Shown here piece after piece: positions 1-8,385 of a stretch of 32,442 nucleotides of DNA. The position numbers and the translations under genes were made by a program. This stretch comes from Sphingobacteriia bacterium (GTDB lineage: Bacteria; Bacteroidota; Bacteroidia; Bacteroidales; TTA-H9), in assembly GCA_021286705.1 (NCBI GenBank), contig JAJTBW010000024.1:1-32442 (forward strand). The letters run 5' to 3'. Position 1 is the first letter of the stretch; each line of letters begins with the position of its first letter. The notes beneath the pieces are model-generated. The model was not told the origin of the DNA, did not search any database, and saw only the letters and a list, made by a program, of their open reading frames with translations.

Positions 1-684
1 CAGTACATTCCACCGAAACAAGGATTGAAACTGTCAAAGATCGGACTCAAAAGGAAATGTTATATCTTCCCCAGTACATTCCACCGAAACAAGGATTGAA
101 ACCGCAGGAATACGAGTCATACCAAGCAACAACAGATGACTTCCCCAGTACATTCCACCGAAACAAGGATTGAAACTTCAAGATAATAATTAACAGCTGA
201 AAGGCACAAACTCTTCCCCAGTACATTCCACCGAAACAAGGATTGAAACTTCATACCATTTTGGTGCCTATAATCCTTAGATAACTTCCCCAGTACATTC
301 CACCGAAACAGGATTGAAACTTGACTCATTAATTATAATCGTCAAAACCAAAAGTACTTCCCCAGTACATTCCACCGAAACAAGGATTGAAACCTGAATC
401 AAGTCGAGGATTATTATCTGACTTTAAAACTTCCCCAGTACATTCCACCGAAACAAGGATTGAAACTCCTCACACATTGCAGATGTGAAATAAGTCAGTT
501 CACTTCCCCAGTACATTCCACCGAAACAAGGATTGAAACTATAGGGCTACTGGTTTTTGGGTTGGATGGATTTTACTTCCCCAGTACATTCCACCGAAAC
601 AAGGATTGAAACTTCAATGCAGCAAGTTCATAAACAACCGAAACAAACTTCCTCAGTACTGTCCACCGGAACAAGGATTGAAAC
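1..684 (+). CRISPR. CRISPR array, trailer-proximal part (10 repeats, 9 spacers)
   Basis: Ten copies of a 37-nt repeat are visible. It begins CTTCCCCAGTACATT and ends AAGGATTGAAAC. The first copy is cut by the window edge (1-31); the others lie at 66-102, 140-176, 213-249, 285-320, 357-393, 430-466, 503-539, 576-612 and 648-684. The copy at 285-320 lacks one A, and the copy at 648-684 has four substitutions. The nine spacers are 34-37 nt and all differ. The repeat end ATTGAAAC matches the 8-nt 5' handle known from type I-B and type III crRNAs, so the array is probably transcribed on the plus strand, with leader and newest spacers left of the window. The degenerate copies at the right end agree with that being the trailer. 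No cas genes are present here, so the subtype cannot be assigned. Confidence 0.97.
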
Positions 685-720
685 CTTTTTTTACCTGGTT
701 GAAAATTCATTCATCCATAT

Positions 721-757
721 TTCCCCTGCTTCATCCACTGAGGCAAAAGTTTGAAAT
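721..757 (+). repeat. Decayed eleventh CRISPR repeat
   Basis: This stretch keeps TTCCCC at its start, TCCAC in its middle, GGCAA further on and TTGAAA near its end. It matches about two thirds of the repeat consensus with one inserted base. It lies 36 nt after the last recognisable repeat, exactly one spacer length (685-720). Position and partial identity together suggest an old repeat losing its sequence at the trailer end rather than chance similarity. Confidence 0.6.
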
Positions 758-1050
758 AGTTCTTAAACTCACCATAGAAATATCAATTTTGTTTGAATTG
801 TCTATTGAAATCAGAGGTGACCCTTGTAAAATATTATTAAAGCTTGCATTTATTGTCCTCACAATGGGAAGACGCATGATTTGAGATCTTATTCTTCGTT
901 TTGGTCTTCTTAAGTGTGTAAATTTATGATCACAGACAAACATACTTCTTGCTTTTTTTTGAAATATCTCTGCTTCAACTTGTCGAATTGGCGCATTTAA
1001 CCCCCCTCTTTGAATAGGTGATTATAGATTGTTGTATTAAAATGTTAATA
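758..1050. other. Non-coding gap right of the CRISPR array
   Basis: No convincing gene is visible. The stretch is AT-rich, with a T-run around 953-960 and a short C-run at 1001-1006. The only coding candidate is the 28-codon minus-strand frame at 910-996, listed separately. No cas fragment or insertion-sequence end was recognised. Confidence 0.5.
910..996 (-). CDS. Possible 28-aa basic peptide, unrecognised
   Basis: A minus-strand frame of 28 codons starts MRQFDKLKQRYFKKKQ and ends with a more hydrophobic VCLSVIINLHT. It is noted because its ATG follows AGGGGGGTTAA, an unusually G-rich run at Shine-Dalgarno distance in a genome where such signals are mostly weak. No family is recognised. It could equally be chance, or the broken start of a lost gene. 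The G-run with TTA also resembles the core of the boxes at 26392-26425 and 31519-31552. Confidence 0.2.
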   Translation of the reverse strand: MRQFDKLKQRYFKKKQEVCLSVIINLHT

Positions 1051-1083
1051 TTGTGTTTTCTATTGGAATTTGAATTATCTTTA
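1051..1083 (+). promoter_or_regulatory. Candidate promoter for the small RNA at 1089
   Basis: TTG at 1051-1053 is followed after 22 nt by TATCTTTA at 1076-1083, one base from the Bacteroidota -7 consensus TAnnTTTG. Initiation about 6 nt downstream would fall at about 1089, exactly where the first hairpin begins. The fit is suggestive, not proof. Confidence 0.4.
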
Positions 1084-1088
1084 CAGCG

Positions 1089-1180
1089 TAAAGTAAGCAA
1101 TTACTTTAAATGGAGAGTCCCACTGGGACACTCCCTCCGAGCCCGACAACACCCATGGTATTGCCGGGCGTCTTATTTTT
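1089..1180 (+). ncRNA. Candidate small structured RNA of three hairpins
   Basis: Three hairpins follow each other with almost no linker. First, TAAAGTAA (1089-1096) pairs perfectly with TTACTTTA (1101-1108). Second, GGAG-A-GTCCC (1112-1121) pairs with GGGAC-A-CTCC (1125-1134) around a 3-nt loop with one A/A mismatch. Third, GCCCG-A-CAA (1141-1149) pairs with TTG-C-CGGGC (1161-1169), with an inner ACC/GGT stem, and runs into a T-rich tail at 1173-1179 like an intrinsic terminator. There is no reading frame across it. It may be an independent small RNA of about 90 nt; alternatively only the last hairpin matters, as a terminator for leftward-lying transcription such as the CRISPR transcript. No known RNA family was recognised. 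Confidence 0.5.
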
Positions 1181-1233
1181 AGTCTTTTAAATGGATTATA
1201 GTTTGTATAGTTTATCTTAATTTTTACCACCAA

Positions 1234-1267
1234 TTTGAGTTATGATTCATTAGAAGTTGTATCTTTC
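1234..1267 (+). promoter_or_regulatory. Candidate promoter of the histidine kinase gene
   Basis: TTTG at 1234-1237 and TATCTTTC at 1260-1267, separated by 22 nt, resemble the Bacteroidota -33/-7 promoter with one mismatch in the -7 element. Transcription would start about 15 nt before the ATG at 1289. Confidence 0.4.
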
Positions 1268-1288
1268 TGAGTTGAATATGAAAAGTCT

Positions 1289-4198
1289 ATGATTCTCCGA
1301 AACACCATTGATGAGAAGCTTGCCGTAGAGTTGTTAAAGCAGATTGAGGAGCACAATGATCCAAGGTCTCCGGCTGATCACGGTACCTTATCCACTGACG
1401 AGAATGCATCTGTTGTTTCTTACCTGATTAAACTTCTGAAATCTAATCGACTCTACTCTGTTATCAGTAGGGTGAGTAAGGCTATTGTTAAGATCAAAGA
1501 CGAACAGGAGCTTTTTGATGCGGTATGTAAGATAGTAGTGAATACAGGCAGGTTTGAGATGGCTTGGATAGGACGAGTTGATGATGCATCGCGTGTTATT
1601 AAACCTGTGGTCTTTGCAGGAAATGGGAATGGTTATCTGTCGTCTATGAAGCCGGTCTCGTTAGACGATACTCCTGATGGGCAAGGCCCAACAGGTAAGG
1701 CTATTAGATCTGGTTCTTATTATGTCTGCTCTGATTTCTATCTTGACCCTGATTTCGAGCCATGGAGGGCTGAAGCTATAAAGCGAGGTTATAGATCGTC
1801 AATTGCTCTTGCTATAAAAAAGGAGGATATGGTCATTGGGGCGCTTACAATCTATTCATCAGATATCGACTTTTTTGATGAGGATGAGGTTGCTCTCCTT
1901 CTTGATGTGATCGGAGAGGTGAATTTCGCTCTAGATACTATTGCCCTGGAGGATAAGAATAGGAAGGCAACTGAATTGATAAAGAGTAGTGAGCAGCAGT
2001 ATCGTATGGTCTTTGAGAATATGACGAATGGTTATCTGCTTTTCGAGGTTCTTTTCGATTGCAATGGGAATCCTTTTGACCATCGGTTGATTGACCTTAA
2101 CTCTGTTGTAGAGAATAGGATTGGAATTAAGCGTGCTAATGAGGTAGGGAAGAGATCTAAAGAGTTGTTTTTTGAGTTATCGGATGAAATAACCCAACGA
2201 TTATATCAGGTTGCTATCACCGGTAATCCGTATCAGTGGGAGCAAAATAGTGAGTTGCTGGGTCTCTATTTTGGTATTCGTGCCTTCTCTCCCTGTCAGG
2301 GTCAGTTTGCTCTCTTCCTGGATGATATTACTGAACGAAAGTTTATCGAGAAAGAATTGCAACAGTCGAAAGCGTTATTACGATCAGTTGTTGATAGTAG
2401 CCCTGATTTGGTATGGATTGTTGATCCGGATGACCTCTCCTTAGTTGACTGGAACCCGACTTTCGAGTCGTATACACTAGCTCGGGGTCTGCATATTAAG
2501 AAGGGGGATGCCATTGAGGCTTTTTTCCCCGGAGGTCCCTCCTCAGTGGAGCAATGGAGAGAATATTATGAGATAGCTAAGAAGGCGGGCTCCTTTACAA
2601 TAGAACATAGATCATTGGTAACCAATCAAAGTTTTCTGGTTACATTGAATCTATTAAAGCAGGGGGATAATGTTTTCGGGGTCTCTACTTTTGCTAAAGA
2701 TATTTCTGAGATTAAGGCCGTTGAAGCTGAAGCAGCAAAGAATAAGCAACGCTTTCAAACCATGTTTGAGAACGCTCCTTTGGGTTTGGCGTTGGTTGAC
2801 TCGTATACGGGCAAGTTGATTGATGTTAATGATAAATTTGCTGAAATTAACCTGAGAAGTAGAGAGACACTGACCTCTATGCACTGGTATCAGCTGCCAA
2901 GTGCCGAGGATGTTTCTATGGTTATGGAGGGCATGATTAGTCTCAATACTGGTAAGGTTGATAGTATTACAAAGGAGAAGTTATATCAACGAAAAGATGG
3001 CTCCTCAATCTGGATTAAGATATCAATTGTTCCCATAAAAGAGAGTGATGGAGCTCATTCAATGCACCTCTGCATGACTGAGGATATCACAGAGAAGAAG
3101 TTGTCTGAGATGGCTCTTCTTGAGAGTGAGGAGCGTTATAGGAACCTGTTTCAGAGAAGTAAGGCTGTATTACTGCTGATAGATTCTGAAACGGGTGAGA
3201 TTGTTGAGGCAAACCCTGCCGCCTGTTGTTATTATGGTTGGAGTAAATATCAGTTGATGAGTATGAACATCAGCGATATTAACCTACTTGATGATGACAC
3301 GATTCTATCTGAAATGAGCTTAGCTCATAAAGAGGATAAGAACTACTTTATCTTTAAGCATCGTTTGGCGAATAAAGAGGTACGTTTTGTGGAGGTCTAT
3401 AGCTCGCCGATCGTTGTGGCTGGCAGGAAGCTTCTCTATTCAATTATACATGACATCACCGACAGATTAAAGGCGGAAAAGGATCTGGTTGTGGCTAAAT
3501 CGAAAGCTGAAGAGTCTGATAGGCTTAAAACGGCTTTTCTAGCAAATATGAGCCACGAAATCAGAACACCTTTGAATAGTATCATTGGTTTCTCCGACCT
3601 CCTGCTTGATCCTTTCTTTTCTACCGAGCAGCAAACCGAGTTTTTAAATGCAATTAAACAAAATGGTCGCAGCCTGCAAGCTATTGTAAGTGATATCATG
3701 GATATCTCTCAGATTGAATCGGGACTTATCTCAATTCAGAAGAGGAGTTTTCTGGTTGAGAGTCTTATTGATATCGTGGTGTGTGAACAGTTGATTAATT
3801 GTCACAGCAAGGGTCTTGAATTAAGGGTTAGTAAACAAGCTGGTGACATTGAACTTGAAAGTGATGAGTATAGGGTAAAGCAAGTTTTAACGAATCTGGT
3901 AAATAATGCTGTGAAATTTACTGAATCGGGGTATGTTGAAATAGGGTATAAACTTAAAGATCCTAATACGATTCAGTTTTTTGTTCGTGATTCAGGTATA
4001 GGTATCCCCAAGGAGTATCACCAAAAAGTGTTTGAGAGGTTCAGTCAGGTCGATCAATCCTTTACTAGAAAGTATGGTGGTAATGGATTGGGATTGACTA
4101 TTAGTAAGCAATTGATTGAGCTTTTGGGAGGGGAGATCTATCTTGAATCGGTAGTAGGTGTGGGTACTACCTTTTTTGTCACTATTCCGATAGGTTAA
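1289..4198 (+). CDS. Orphan GAF/PAS sensor histidine kinase
   Basis: This is a 969-aa sensor kinase. An N-terminal GAF domain spans about residues 55-215, followed by four PAS-like segments at about 228-345, 355-475, 480-605 and 614-735, the first degenerate. The dimerisation/phosphoacceptor domain carries NMSHEIRTPLN with His756 as phosphoacceptor. The ATPase domain shows the N box (NLVNNAVKFTESG), the G1 box (DSGIGIP), the F box (FERFSQ) and the G2 box (GGNGLGLTISKQL). There is no transmembrane helix and no receiver domain, so it is predicted to be cytosolic and to need a separate response regulator, which is not in the window. The ligands are unknown. It stands alone, with long non-coding stretches on both sides. 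Start chosen at the first in-frame ATG; no strong ribosome-binding site is seen. Confidence 0.93.
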   Translation: MILRNTIDEKLAVELLKQIEEHNDPRSPADHGTLSTDENASVVSYLIKLLKSNRLYSVISRVSKAIVKIKDEQELFDAVCKIVVNTGRFEMAWIGRVDDASRVIKPVVFAGNGNGYLSSMKPVSLDDTPDGQGPTGKAIRSGSYYVCSDFYLDPDFEPWRAEAIKRGYRSSIALAIKKEDMVIGALTIYSSDIDFFDEDEVALLLDVIGEVNFALDTIALEDKNRKATELIKSSEQQYRMVFENMTNGYLLFEVLFDCNGNPFDHRLIDLNSVVENRIGIKRANEVGKRSKELFFELSDEITQRLYQVAITGNPYQWEQNSELLGLYFGIRAFSPCQGQFALFLDDITERKFIEKELQQSKALLRSVVDSSPDLVWIVDPDDLSLVDWNPTFESYTLARGLHIKKGDAIEAFFPGGPSSVEQWREYYEIAKKAGSFTIEHRSLVTNQSFLVTLNLLKQGDNVFGVSTFAKDISEIKAVEAEAAKNKQRFQTMFENAPLGLALVDSYTGKLIDVNDKFAEINLRSRETLTSMHWYQLPSAEDVSMVMEGMISLNTGKVDSITKEKLYQRKDGSSIWIKISIVPIKESDGAHSMHLCMTEDITEKKLSEMALLESEERYRNLFQRSKAVLLLIDSETGEIVEANPAACCYYGWSKYQLMSMNISDINLLDDDTILSEMSLAHKEDKNYFIFKHRLANKEVRFVEVYSSPIVVAGRKLLYSIIHDITDRLKAEKDLVVAKSKAEESDRLKTAFLANMSHEIRTPLNSIIGFSDLLLDPFFSTEQQTEFLNAIKQNGRSLQAIVSDIMDISQIESGLISIQKRSFLVESLIDIVVCEQLINCHSKGLELRVSKQAGDIELESDEYRVKQVLTNLVNNAVKFTESGYVEIGYKLKDPNTIQFFVRDSGIGIPKEYHQKVFERFSQVDQSFTRKYGGNGLGLTISKQLIELLGGEIYLESVVGVGTTFFVTIPIG

Positions 4199-4446
4199 GT
4201 CATGGAGCGGGTTGCTTTTTAATGCGGTACCCTGTCAATACCACCCTCCTCGAAGATGGGAGGTTAATCATACTGTAATTTATAATGAGTCTAATCATTG
4301 ATTGTTAACTGGTTCTATCTTAATTGCATGTATGTTTCTATATGTGTAATTTTTATTAATATTTGTTAGATAATATGTTGGTATTCAGGTTGTAGTAAGT
4401 AAGGTGATTCGTTAATCATAACTGTATCAGGATTGAACAATATTCT
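4199..4446. other. Non-coding gap between the kinase and the rnf operon
   Basis: No gene is visible. CCTCC (4245-4249) can pair with GGAGG (4259-4263), a weak hairpin without a T-run that might help end the kinase transcript. The rest is AT-rich and unremarkable up to the rnf promoter element. Confidence 0.5.
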
Positions 4447-4454
4447 TACATTTG
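4447..4454 (+). promoter_or_regulatory. -7 promoter element of the rnf operon
   Basis: TACATTTG is an exact match to TAnnTTTG. A clear -33 partner at the usual distance is not seen. It would give a leader of roughly 60 nt before the GTG of rnfB. Confidence 0.5.
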
Positions 4455-4522
4455 TAAAGCTTTAGAAAGAAATCGCCTTAGGGTGATGCCAAATGTAGTT
4501 TCCAACATAAAAACCAAAAGTA

Positions 4523-5380
4523 GTGGATCTAATTATTGTTTATGCAATGGTTGCCATGGCCGGTTTAGGCATAACCGCGGCAGTGGTACTCTACTTCGTT
4601 GCCCAGAAGTTTAAGGTAATAGAAGATCCCCGGATCGATCAGGTAGCTGAGTTTTTGGCAGGGGCTAACTGTGGGGGATGTGGTTATGCCGGATGCCGCA
4701 ATTTTGCGGAGGCTGTGGTGCAGAAAGGTTCACTAGAGGGTATGAATTGCCCGCCGGGAGGAGCCGAGGTAATGGCTAAGGTAGCCGCAGTTCTTGGTCT
4801 TGAAGCTCAGGCTAGTGATCCTCAGATTGCTGTAGTTAGATGCAATGGTGGTAAGGCTCACTCTCCTCAAAAGGTGAACTATGATGGTGCACAGAGTTGT
4901 GCTTCATCGGCTGCTCTCTTTGCTGGTGAGGGGGGGTGTAAAAATGGTTGTTTAGGGCATGGCGACTGCGTTACTGCCTGCTCTTTTGATGCAATCCACA
5001 TTGATGAGACTACTGGCTTACCTGTTGTACATGATGAGTGTGTGGCTTGCGGTGCCTGTGTAAAGGCCTGCCCAAGAAATATCATCGAGCTTAGAAAACG
5101 TGGTCCGAAAGACCGCCGAATCTTTGTGAGTTGTGTGAACACAGAGAAGGGTGCCATCTCAAAGAAGAATTGCGAAGTGGCCTGCATTGGATGTGGAAAG
5201 TGTGTTAAAATTTGTCCATTTGAGGCGATAACGCTGCAGAATAATATCGCTTACATTGATGATGCAAAATGCCGTCTCTGTCGTAAGTGCGTAGCAGAGT
5301 GTCCGACAGGTGCAATTCATGAGCTTAATTTTCCTGTAAAGGCAAAGGCGGCTGAGGCAACTGAGGCAGTTGAGAATTAA
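4523..5380 (+). CDS. rnfB: Electron transport complex subunit RnfB
   Basis: RnfB is the iron-sulfur subunit that takes electrons from reduced ferredoxin in the membrane Rnf complex. The 285-aa protein begins with a membrane helix (about residues 3-27). Next comes the RnfB-type 4Fe-4S domain with Cys50, Cys53, Cys58 and Cys76 (CGGCGYAGC pattern). Several ferredoxin-like cysteine clusters follow, clearest in CVACGACVKACP, CIGCGKCVKICP and CRLCRKCVAECP, with a less regular one in CKNGCLGHGDCVTAC. The start is GTG; the reading frame then runs straight into the expected hydrophobic anchor, and no better ATG precedes that anchor. It is the first gene of rnfBCDGEA, 42 nt before rnfC. Confidence 0.95.
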   Translation: MDLIIVYAMVAMAGLGITAAVVLYFVAQKFKVIEDPRIDQVAEFLAGANCGGCGYAGCRNFAEAVVQKGSLEGMNCPPGGAEVMAKVAAVLGLEAQASDPQIAVVRCNGGKAHSPQKVNYDGAQSCASSAALFAGEGGCKNGCLGHGDCVTACSFDAIHIDETTGLPVVHDECVACGACVKACPRNIIELRKRGPKDRRIFVSCVNTEKGAISKKNCEVACIGCGKCVKICPFEAITLQNNIAYIDDAKCRLCRKCVAECPTGAIHELNFPVKAKAAEATEAVEN

Positions 5381-5422
5381 GAGAATTAATAAATGTAGTC
5401 AATCACCTAAAAGCATAGCAAA

Positions 5423-6760
5423 GTGAGATTGAAGACTTTTAAAATAGGAGGGGTTCATCCTCCGGAGAATAAGATTACAGCCCATAAGGCTATTGAGTCA
5501 TTTCCAGTACCGACACTTGCCAGGGTAATGCTGCATCAGAATCTGGGTGTAGCTTCAGTGGCAACTGTTGGCAAGGGCGATGAGGTTAAAGTGGGTCAGG
5601 TTATTGCTCGGCAAGAGGGCTTTATCTCTTCATCGATCCATTCACCGGTCTCGGGTATTGTAACCAAGATTGAAGAGTGTGTTGATGCCAGCGGATATCG
5701 TAAACCTGCAATATTTATTGAGACCAAGGGCGATGAGTGGCTTGAGGGCATTGATACTACCTCTGCTTTAGTTACCGAGATTAAAGCTTCGAAAGAGGAG
5801 ATTATAAAAAAGGTTACTGAAATGGGTATTGTAGGCTTGGGTGGTGCTACCTTCCCATCGCAGGTTAAACTGATGGTTCCTGAAGGCAACAAAGCTGAGT
5901 ATATCATCATAAACGGTGTTGAGTGTGAGCCTTATCTGACCTCTGACCATCGGTTAATGTTGGAGCGCCCTCACGAGATAATGATTGGAGTTCAGCTTCT
6001 GATGAAAGCCAGTGGAGCTTCCAAGGCTTTGATTGGTATTGAAGCCAATAAACCTGATGCCATTGATCTGTTAACTAAAGTTGCTCAAGAGTATACAAAT
6101 ATTGAGGTTTATGGACTTAAGGTGAAATATCCGCAGGGAGGTGAGAAGCAGCTTATAAAGGCTTTGACCGGCAGAGAGGTGCCTTCGGGTAAGCTCCCTA
6201 TTTCTGTTGGATGCATTGTAAATAATGTTGGAACTGCTTTTGCAGTTTACGAAGCAGTACAGAAGAATAAGCCATTGGTTGAGCGTGTGGTTACTATAAC
6301 TGGAAAAGGGCTGAAAGAGCCTGGTAATTTCATGGTTAGAATTGGCACATCCATAGCCGATCTTCTCGCTCACTGTGGATACAATGCTGAGCATGAAGCA
6401 AAGATTGTAAGTGGTGGTCCGATGATGGGTAAAGCAGTAACAACGCCTGATATTCCAATGGTGAAGGGTACTTCTGGTATTCTAGTCATCGAGGAGGGTG
6501 TAGAAAGAGTAGCTATAGAACCCTGTATTCGCTGTGGACGGTGCACTAGAGTTTGTCCTATGGGATTAGAGCCGTATCTGTTAGCGATGGCCTCAAGTAA
6601 GAAGATGTATGATATTACCGAGGCGAATGCCGTAATGGATTGCATTGAGTGCGGATCGTGTCACTACATCTGTCCTGCTGGTCGTCCGTTACTTGACTAT
6701 GTCAGGTTGGGAAAATCAGAGACAGGTAAGATCATGCGCAGTAGAAAATCAGTACAATAA
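5423..6760 (+). CDS. rnfC: Electron transport complex subunit RnfC
   Basis: RnfC is the peripheral subunit of Rnf that binds NADH and FMN and handles the NAD+ end of the electron path. The 445-aa protein has the expected N-terminal region, a glycine-rich nucleotide-binding stretch near GLGGATFPSQVK (about residue 138), a central SLBB-like region, and two C-terminal 4Fe-4S motifs: Cys368-x2-Cys371-x2-Cys374-x3-Cys378 and Cys407-x2-Cys410-x2-Cys413-x3-Cys417. It starts at GTG, as rnfB does, so two successive genes in this operon use GTG. It lies 30 nt upstream of rnfD. Confidence 0.95.
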   Translation: MRLKTFKIGGVHPPENKITAHKAIESFPVPTLARVMLHQNLGVASVATVGKGDEVKVGQVIARQEGFISSSIHSPVSGIVTKIEECVDASGYRKPAIFIETKGDEWLEGIDTTSALVTEIKASKEEIIKKVTEMGIVGLGGATFPSQVKLMVPEGNKAEYIIINGVECEPYLTSDHRLMLERPHEIMIGVQLLMKASGASKALIGIEANKPDAIDLLTKVAQEYTNIEVYGLKVKYPQGGEKQLIKALTGREVPSGKLPISVGCIVNNVGTAFAVYEAVQKNKPLVERVVTITGKGLKEPGNFMVRIGTSIADLLAHCGYNAEHEAKIVSGGPMMGKAVTTPDIPMVKGTSGILVIEEGVERVAIEPCIRCGRCTRVCPMGLEPYLLAMASSKKMYDITEANAVMDCIECGSCHYICPAGRPLLDYVRLGKSETGKIMRSRKSVQ

Positions 6761-6790
6761 AGATATTAACGAATAAATCAGCCGTAAGAT

Positions 6791-7783
6791 ATGAGTATGC
6801 TTACTATCAGCGGATCTCCTCATGTTCATACAGATGATTCTGTACAAAAGATAATGAGAGGGGTGATAATCTCCCTTATTCCGGCCGCACTGGTTTCATT
6901 TTATTTCTTCGGGTTACCAGCCATAATATTGACGTTAGTCTCTATTTTAAGCTGTGTTGCCGTAGAGTATTTGATTCAGCGCTTTGTAATGAAAGAGAAG
7001 CCATCGGTAACCGATGGTTCTGCAGCCCTGACGGGGTTGTTGTTAGCCTTTAACGTACCTGCCAATCTTCCGATTTGGATGATTGTTGTGGGTGCAATCG
7101 TATCAATTGGTATTGCGAAGATGTCATTTGGTGGATTGGGAAAGAATCCTTTTAATCCGGCATTGGTAGGTCGTGTATTTATGTTGATCTCTTTTCCGGT
7201 TCAGATGACTTCATGGCCTAAGCCAACTGAGCTTAGTATGACATTGTCAGATGCTGTTACTGGTCCAACACCATTAGGGCTGGTTTCAGAGGGGCTGAAG
7301 AAGGGTGAGACTATGCAGACCTTGATGAACCAACTTCCCGACTATATTAACCTGGCAATGGGTAATATGGGTGGCTCAATAGGGGAGGTTTCAGCTGTTG
7401 CATTGCTTCTTGGAGGGCTGTTTATGCTTTATAAGAAGATAATTACCTGGCACATTCCAGTTGCATTTATTGGAAGTGCATTGATCTTTGCCGGGATAAT
7501 GCATTTGGTTAACCCTGATCATTATATTGATCCGTTGTTCCATTTGATTACTGGTGGATTGATGTTAGGAGCACTCTACATGGCTACCGATATGGTGACA
7601 TCACCTATGTCGGTTACCGGGATGTTGATCTTTGGGGTAGGCTGTGGTGTGATTACTATTTTAATCCGACTTTTCGGAGCCTATCCGGAAGGGGTGTCAT
7701 TTGCCATACTGATTATGAATGCGGTAGTGCCTTTGTTAAATAAAGCTTTTAAACCCGGACGCTTCGGTGTCGTTAAAAAATAG
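6791..7783 (+). CDS. rnfD: Electron transport complex subunit RnfD
   Basis: RnfD is an integral membrane flavoprotein subunit (330 aa) of the Rnf complex, related to NqrB. Many hydrophobic helices run through the protein, for example GVIISLIPAALVSFYFFGLP near the N terminus. The FMN-attachment motif of this family, (S/T)GAT, appears here as TGPT in DAVTGPTPLG, with Thr160 the predicted flavin-bearing residue; proline replaces the usual alanine. The motif GGLGKNPFNPALVGRVF before it is typical of the NqrB/RnfD family. It is followed almost directly by rnfG. Confidence 0.95.
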   Translation: MSMLTISGSPHVHTDDSVQKIMRGVIISLIPAALVSFYFFGLPAIILTLVSILSCVAVEYLIQRFVMKEKPSVTDGSAALTGLLLAFNVPANLPIWMIVVGAIVSIGIAKMSFGGLGKNPFNPALVGRVFMLISFPVQMTSWPKPTELSMTLSDAVTGPTPLGLVSEGLKKGETMQTLMNQLPDYINLAMGNMGGSIGEVSAVALLLGGLFMLYKKIITWHIPVAFIGSALIFAGIMHLVNPDHYIDPLFHLITGGLMLGALYMATDMVTSPMSVTGMLIFGVGCGVITILIRLFGAYPEGVSFAILIMNAVVPLLNKAFKPGRFGVVKK

Positions 7784-7785
7784 AA

Positions 7786-8385
7786 GTGATGGCACAGAAA
7801 TTAGAATCGAATTTAAGGAACATGGTTCTTTCGTTGGCTCTGATATCATTGGTGATGTCAGGGTCATTAGGGATGGTTTATAACCTGACCAAAGGACCAA
7901 TTGAGGAGGCAAATAAAGCCAAAGAGGTTTCTGCCATTAAAGAGGTTCTCCCTCAATTTGATAATGACCCGCTGACTACCAAAAAAGAGGTAGATGGACT
8001 GACCGTATATACAGGCACTATGGGCGGGCAGGTTGTTGGTTTTGCTGTTAAAACCTATACCGAGAAAGGATTCTCAGGACGATTTGACTTAATGGTTGGA
8101 TTCAAAATAGATGGTTCTATTAATAATATTAGTGTTTTAGAACAGAAAGAGACTCCAGGCTTAGGCACCAAGATGAAAGAGGATAAGTTCAAGAACCAGT
8201 TCTTGGGCAAGAATCCCGAATCTTATAAAATGATCGTCAAAAAGGATGGAGGAGAGGTAGACGCTATAACTGCGGCTACTATCTCGTCAAGAGCCTATTG
8301 TGATGCAATGCAGAAGGCTTATGATCTTGTTAAAAAGTTGAGTGTTTCGGCTGATACAACCGCCGGGAAAGGAGGAGCTGAATAA
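7786..8385 (+). CDS. rnfG: Electron transport complex subunit RnfG
   Basis: RnfG carries a covalent FMN in a periplasmic domain anchored by an N-terminal helix (about residues 12-32). In this 199-aa protein the attachment motif reads TAAT within DAITAATISS, and Thr165 is the predicted flavin-bearing residue; the family usually has (S/T)GAT. A GTG at 7786 is followed directly by an ATG at 7789. The ATG is a good alternative start and changes the protein by one residue. The stop codon overlaps the rnfE start (TAATG), and GGAGGAG lies just upstream as a ribosome-binding site for rnfE. Confidence 0.94.
   Translation: MMAQKLESNLRNMVLSLALISLVMSGSLGMVYNLTKGPIEEANKAKEVSAIKEVLPQFDNDPLTTKKEVDGLTVYTGTMGGQVVGFAVKTYTEKGFSGRFDLMVGFKIDGSINNISVLEQKETPGLGTKMKEDKFKNQFLGKNPESYKMIVKKDGGEVDAITAATISSRAYCDAMQKAYDLVKKLSVSADTTAGKGGAE

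Noticed and set aside
1..684. Assigning the array to a CRISPR subtype
   Set aside because: The repeat end is shared by several type I and type III systems and no cas gene is in the window.
117..884. Several open frames of 65-92 codons on both strands in and next to the CRISPR array
   Set aside because: Those inside the array are translations of the repeat itself with spacers between, and the one extending to 884 continues into non-coding sequence; none has gene-like features.
731..943. Minus-strand frame of 70 codons right of the CRISPR array
   Set aside because: It overlaps the decayed repeat at its end, has no recognisable family and no ribosome-binding site, so it is most likely chance.
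1289..4198. Calling the kinase a hybrid histidine kinase
   Set aside because: The protein ends right after the ATPase domain; no receiver domain follows.
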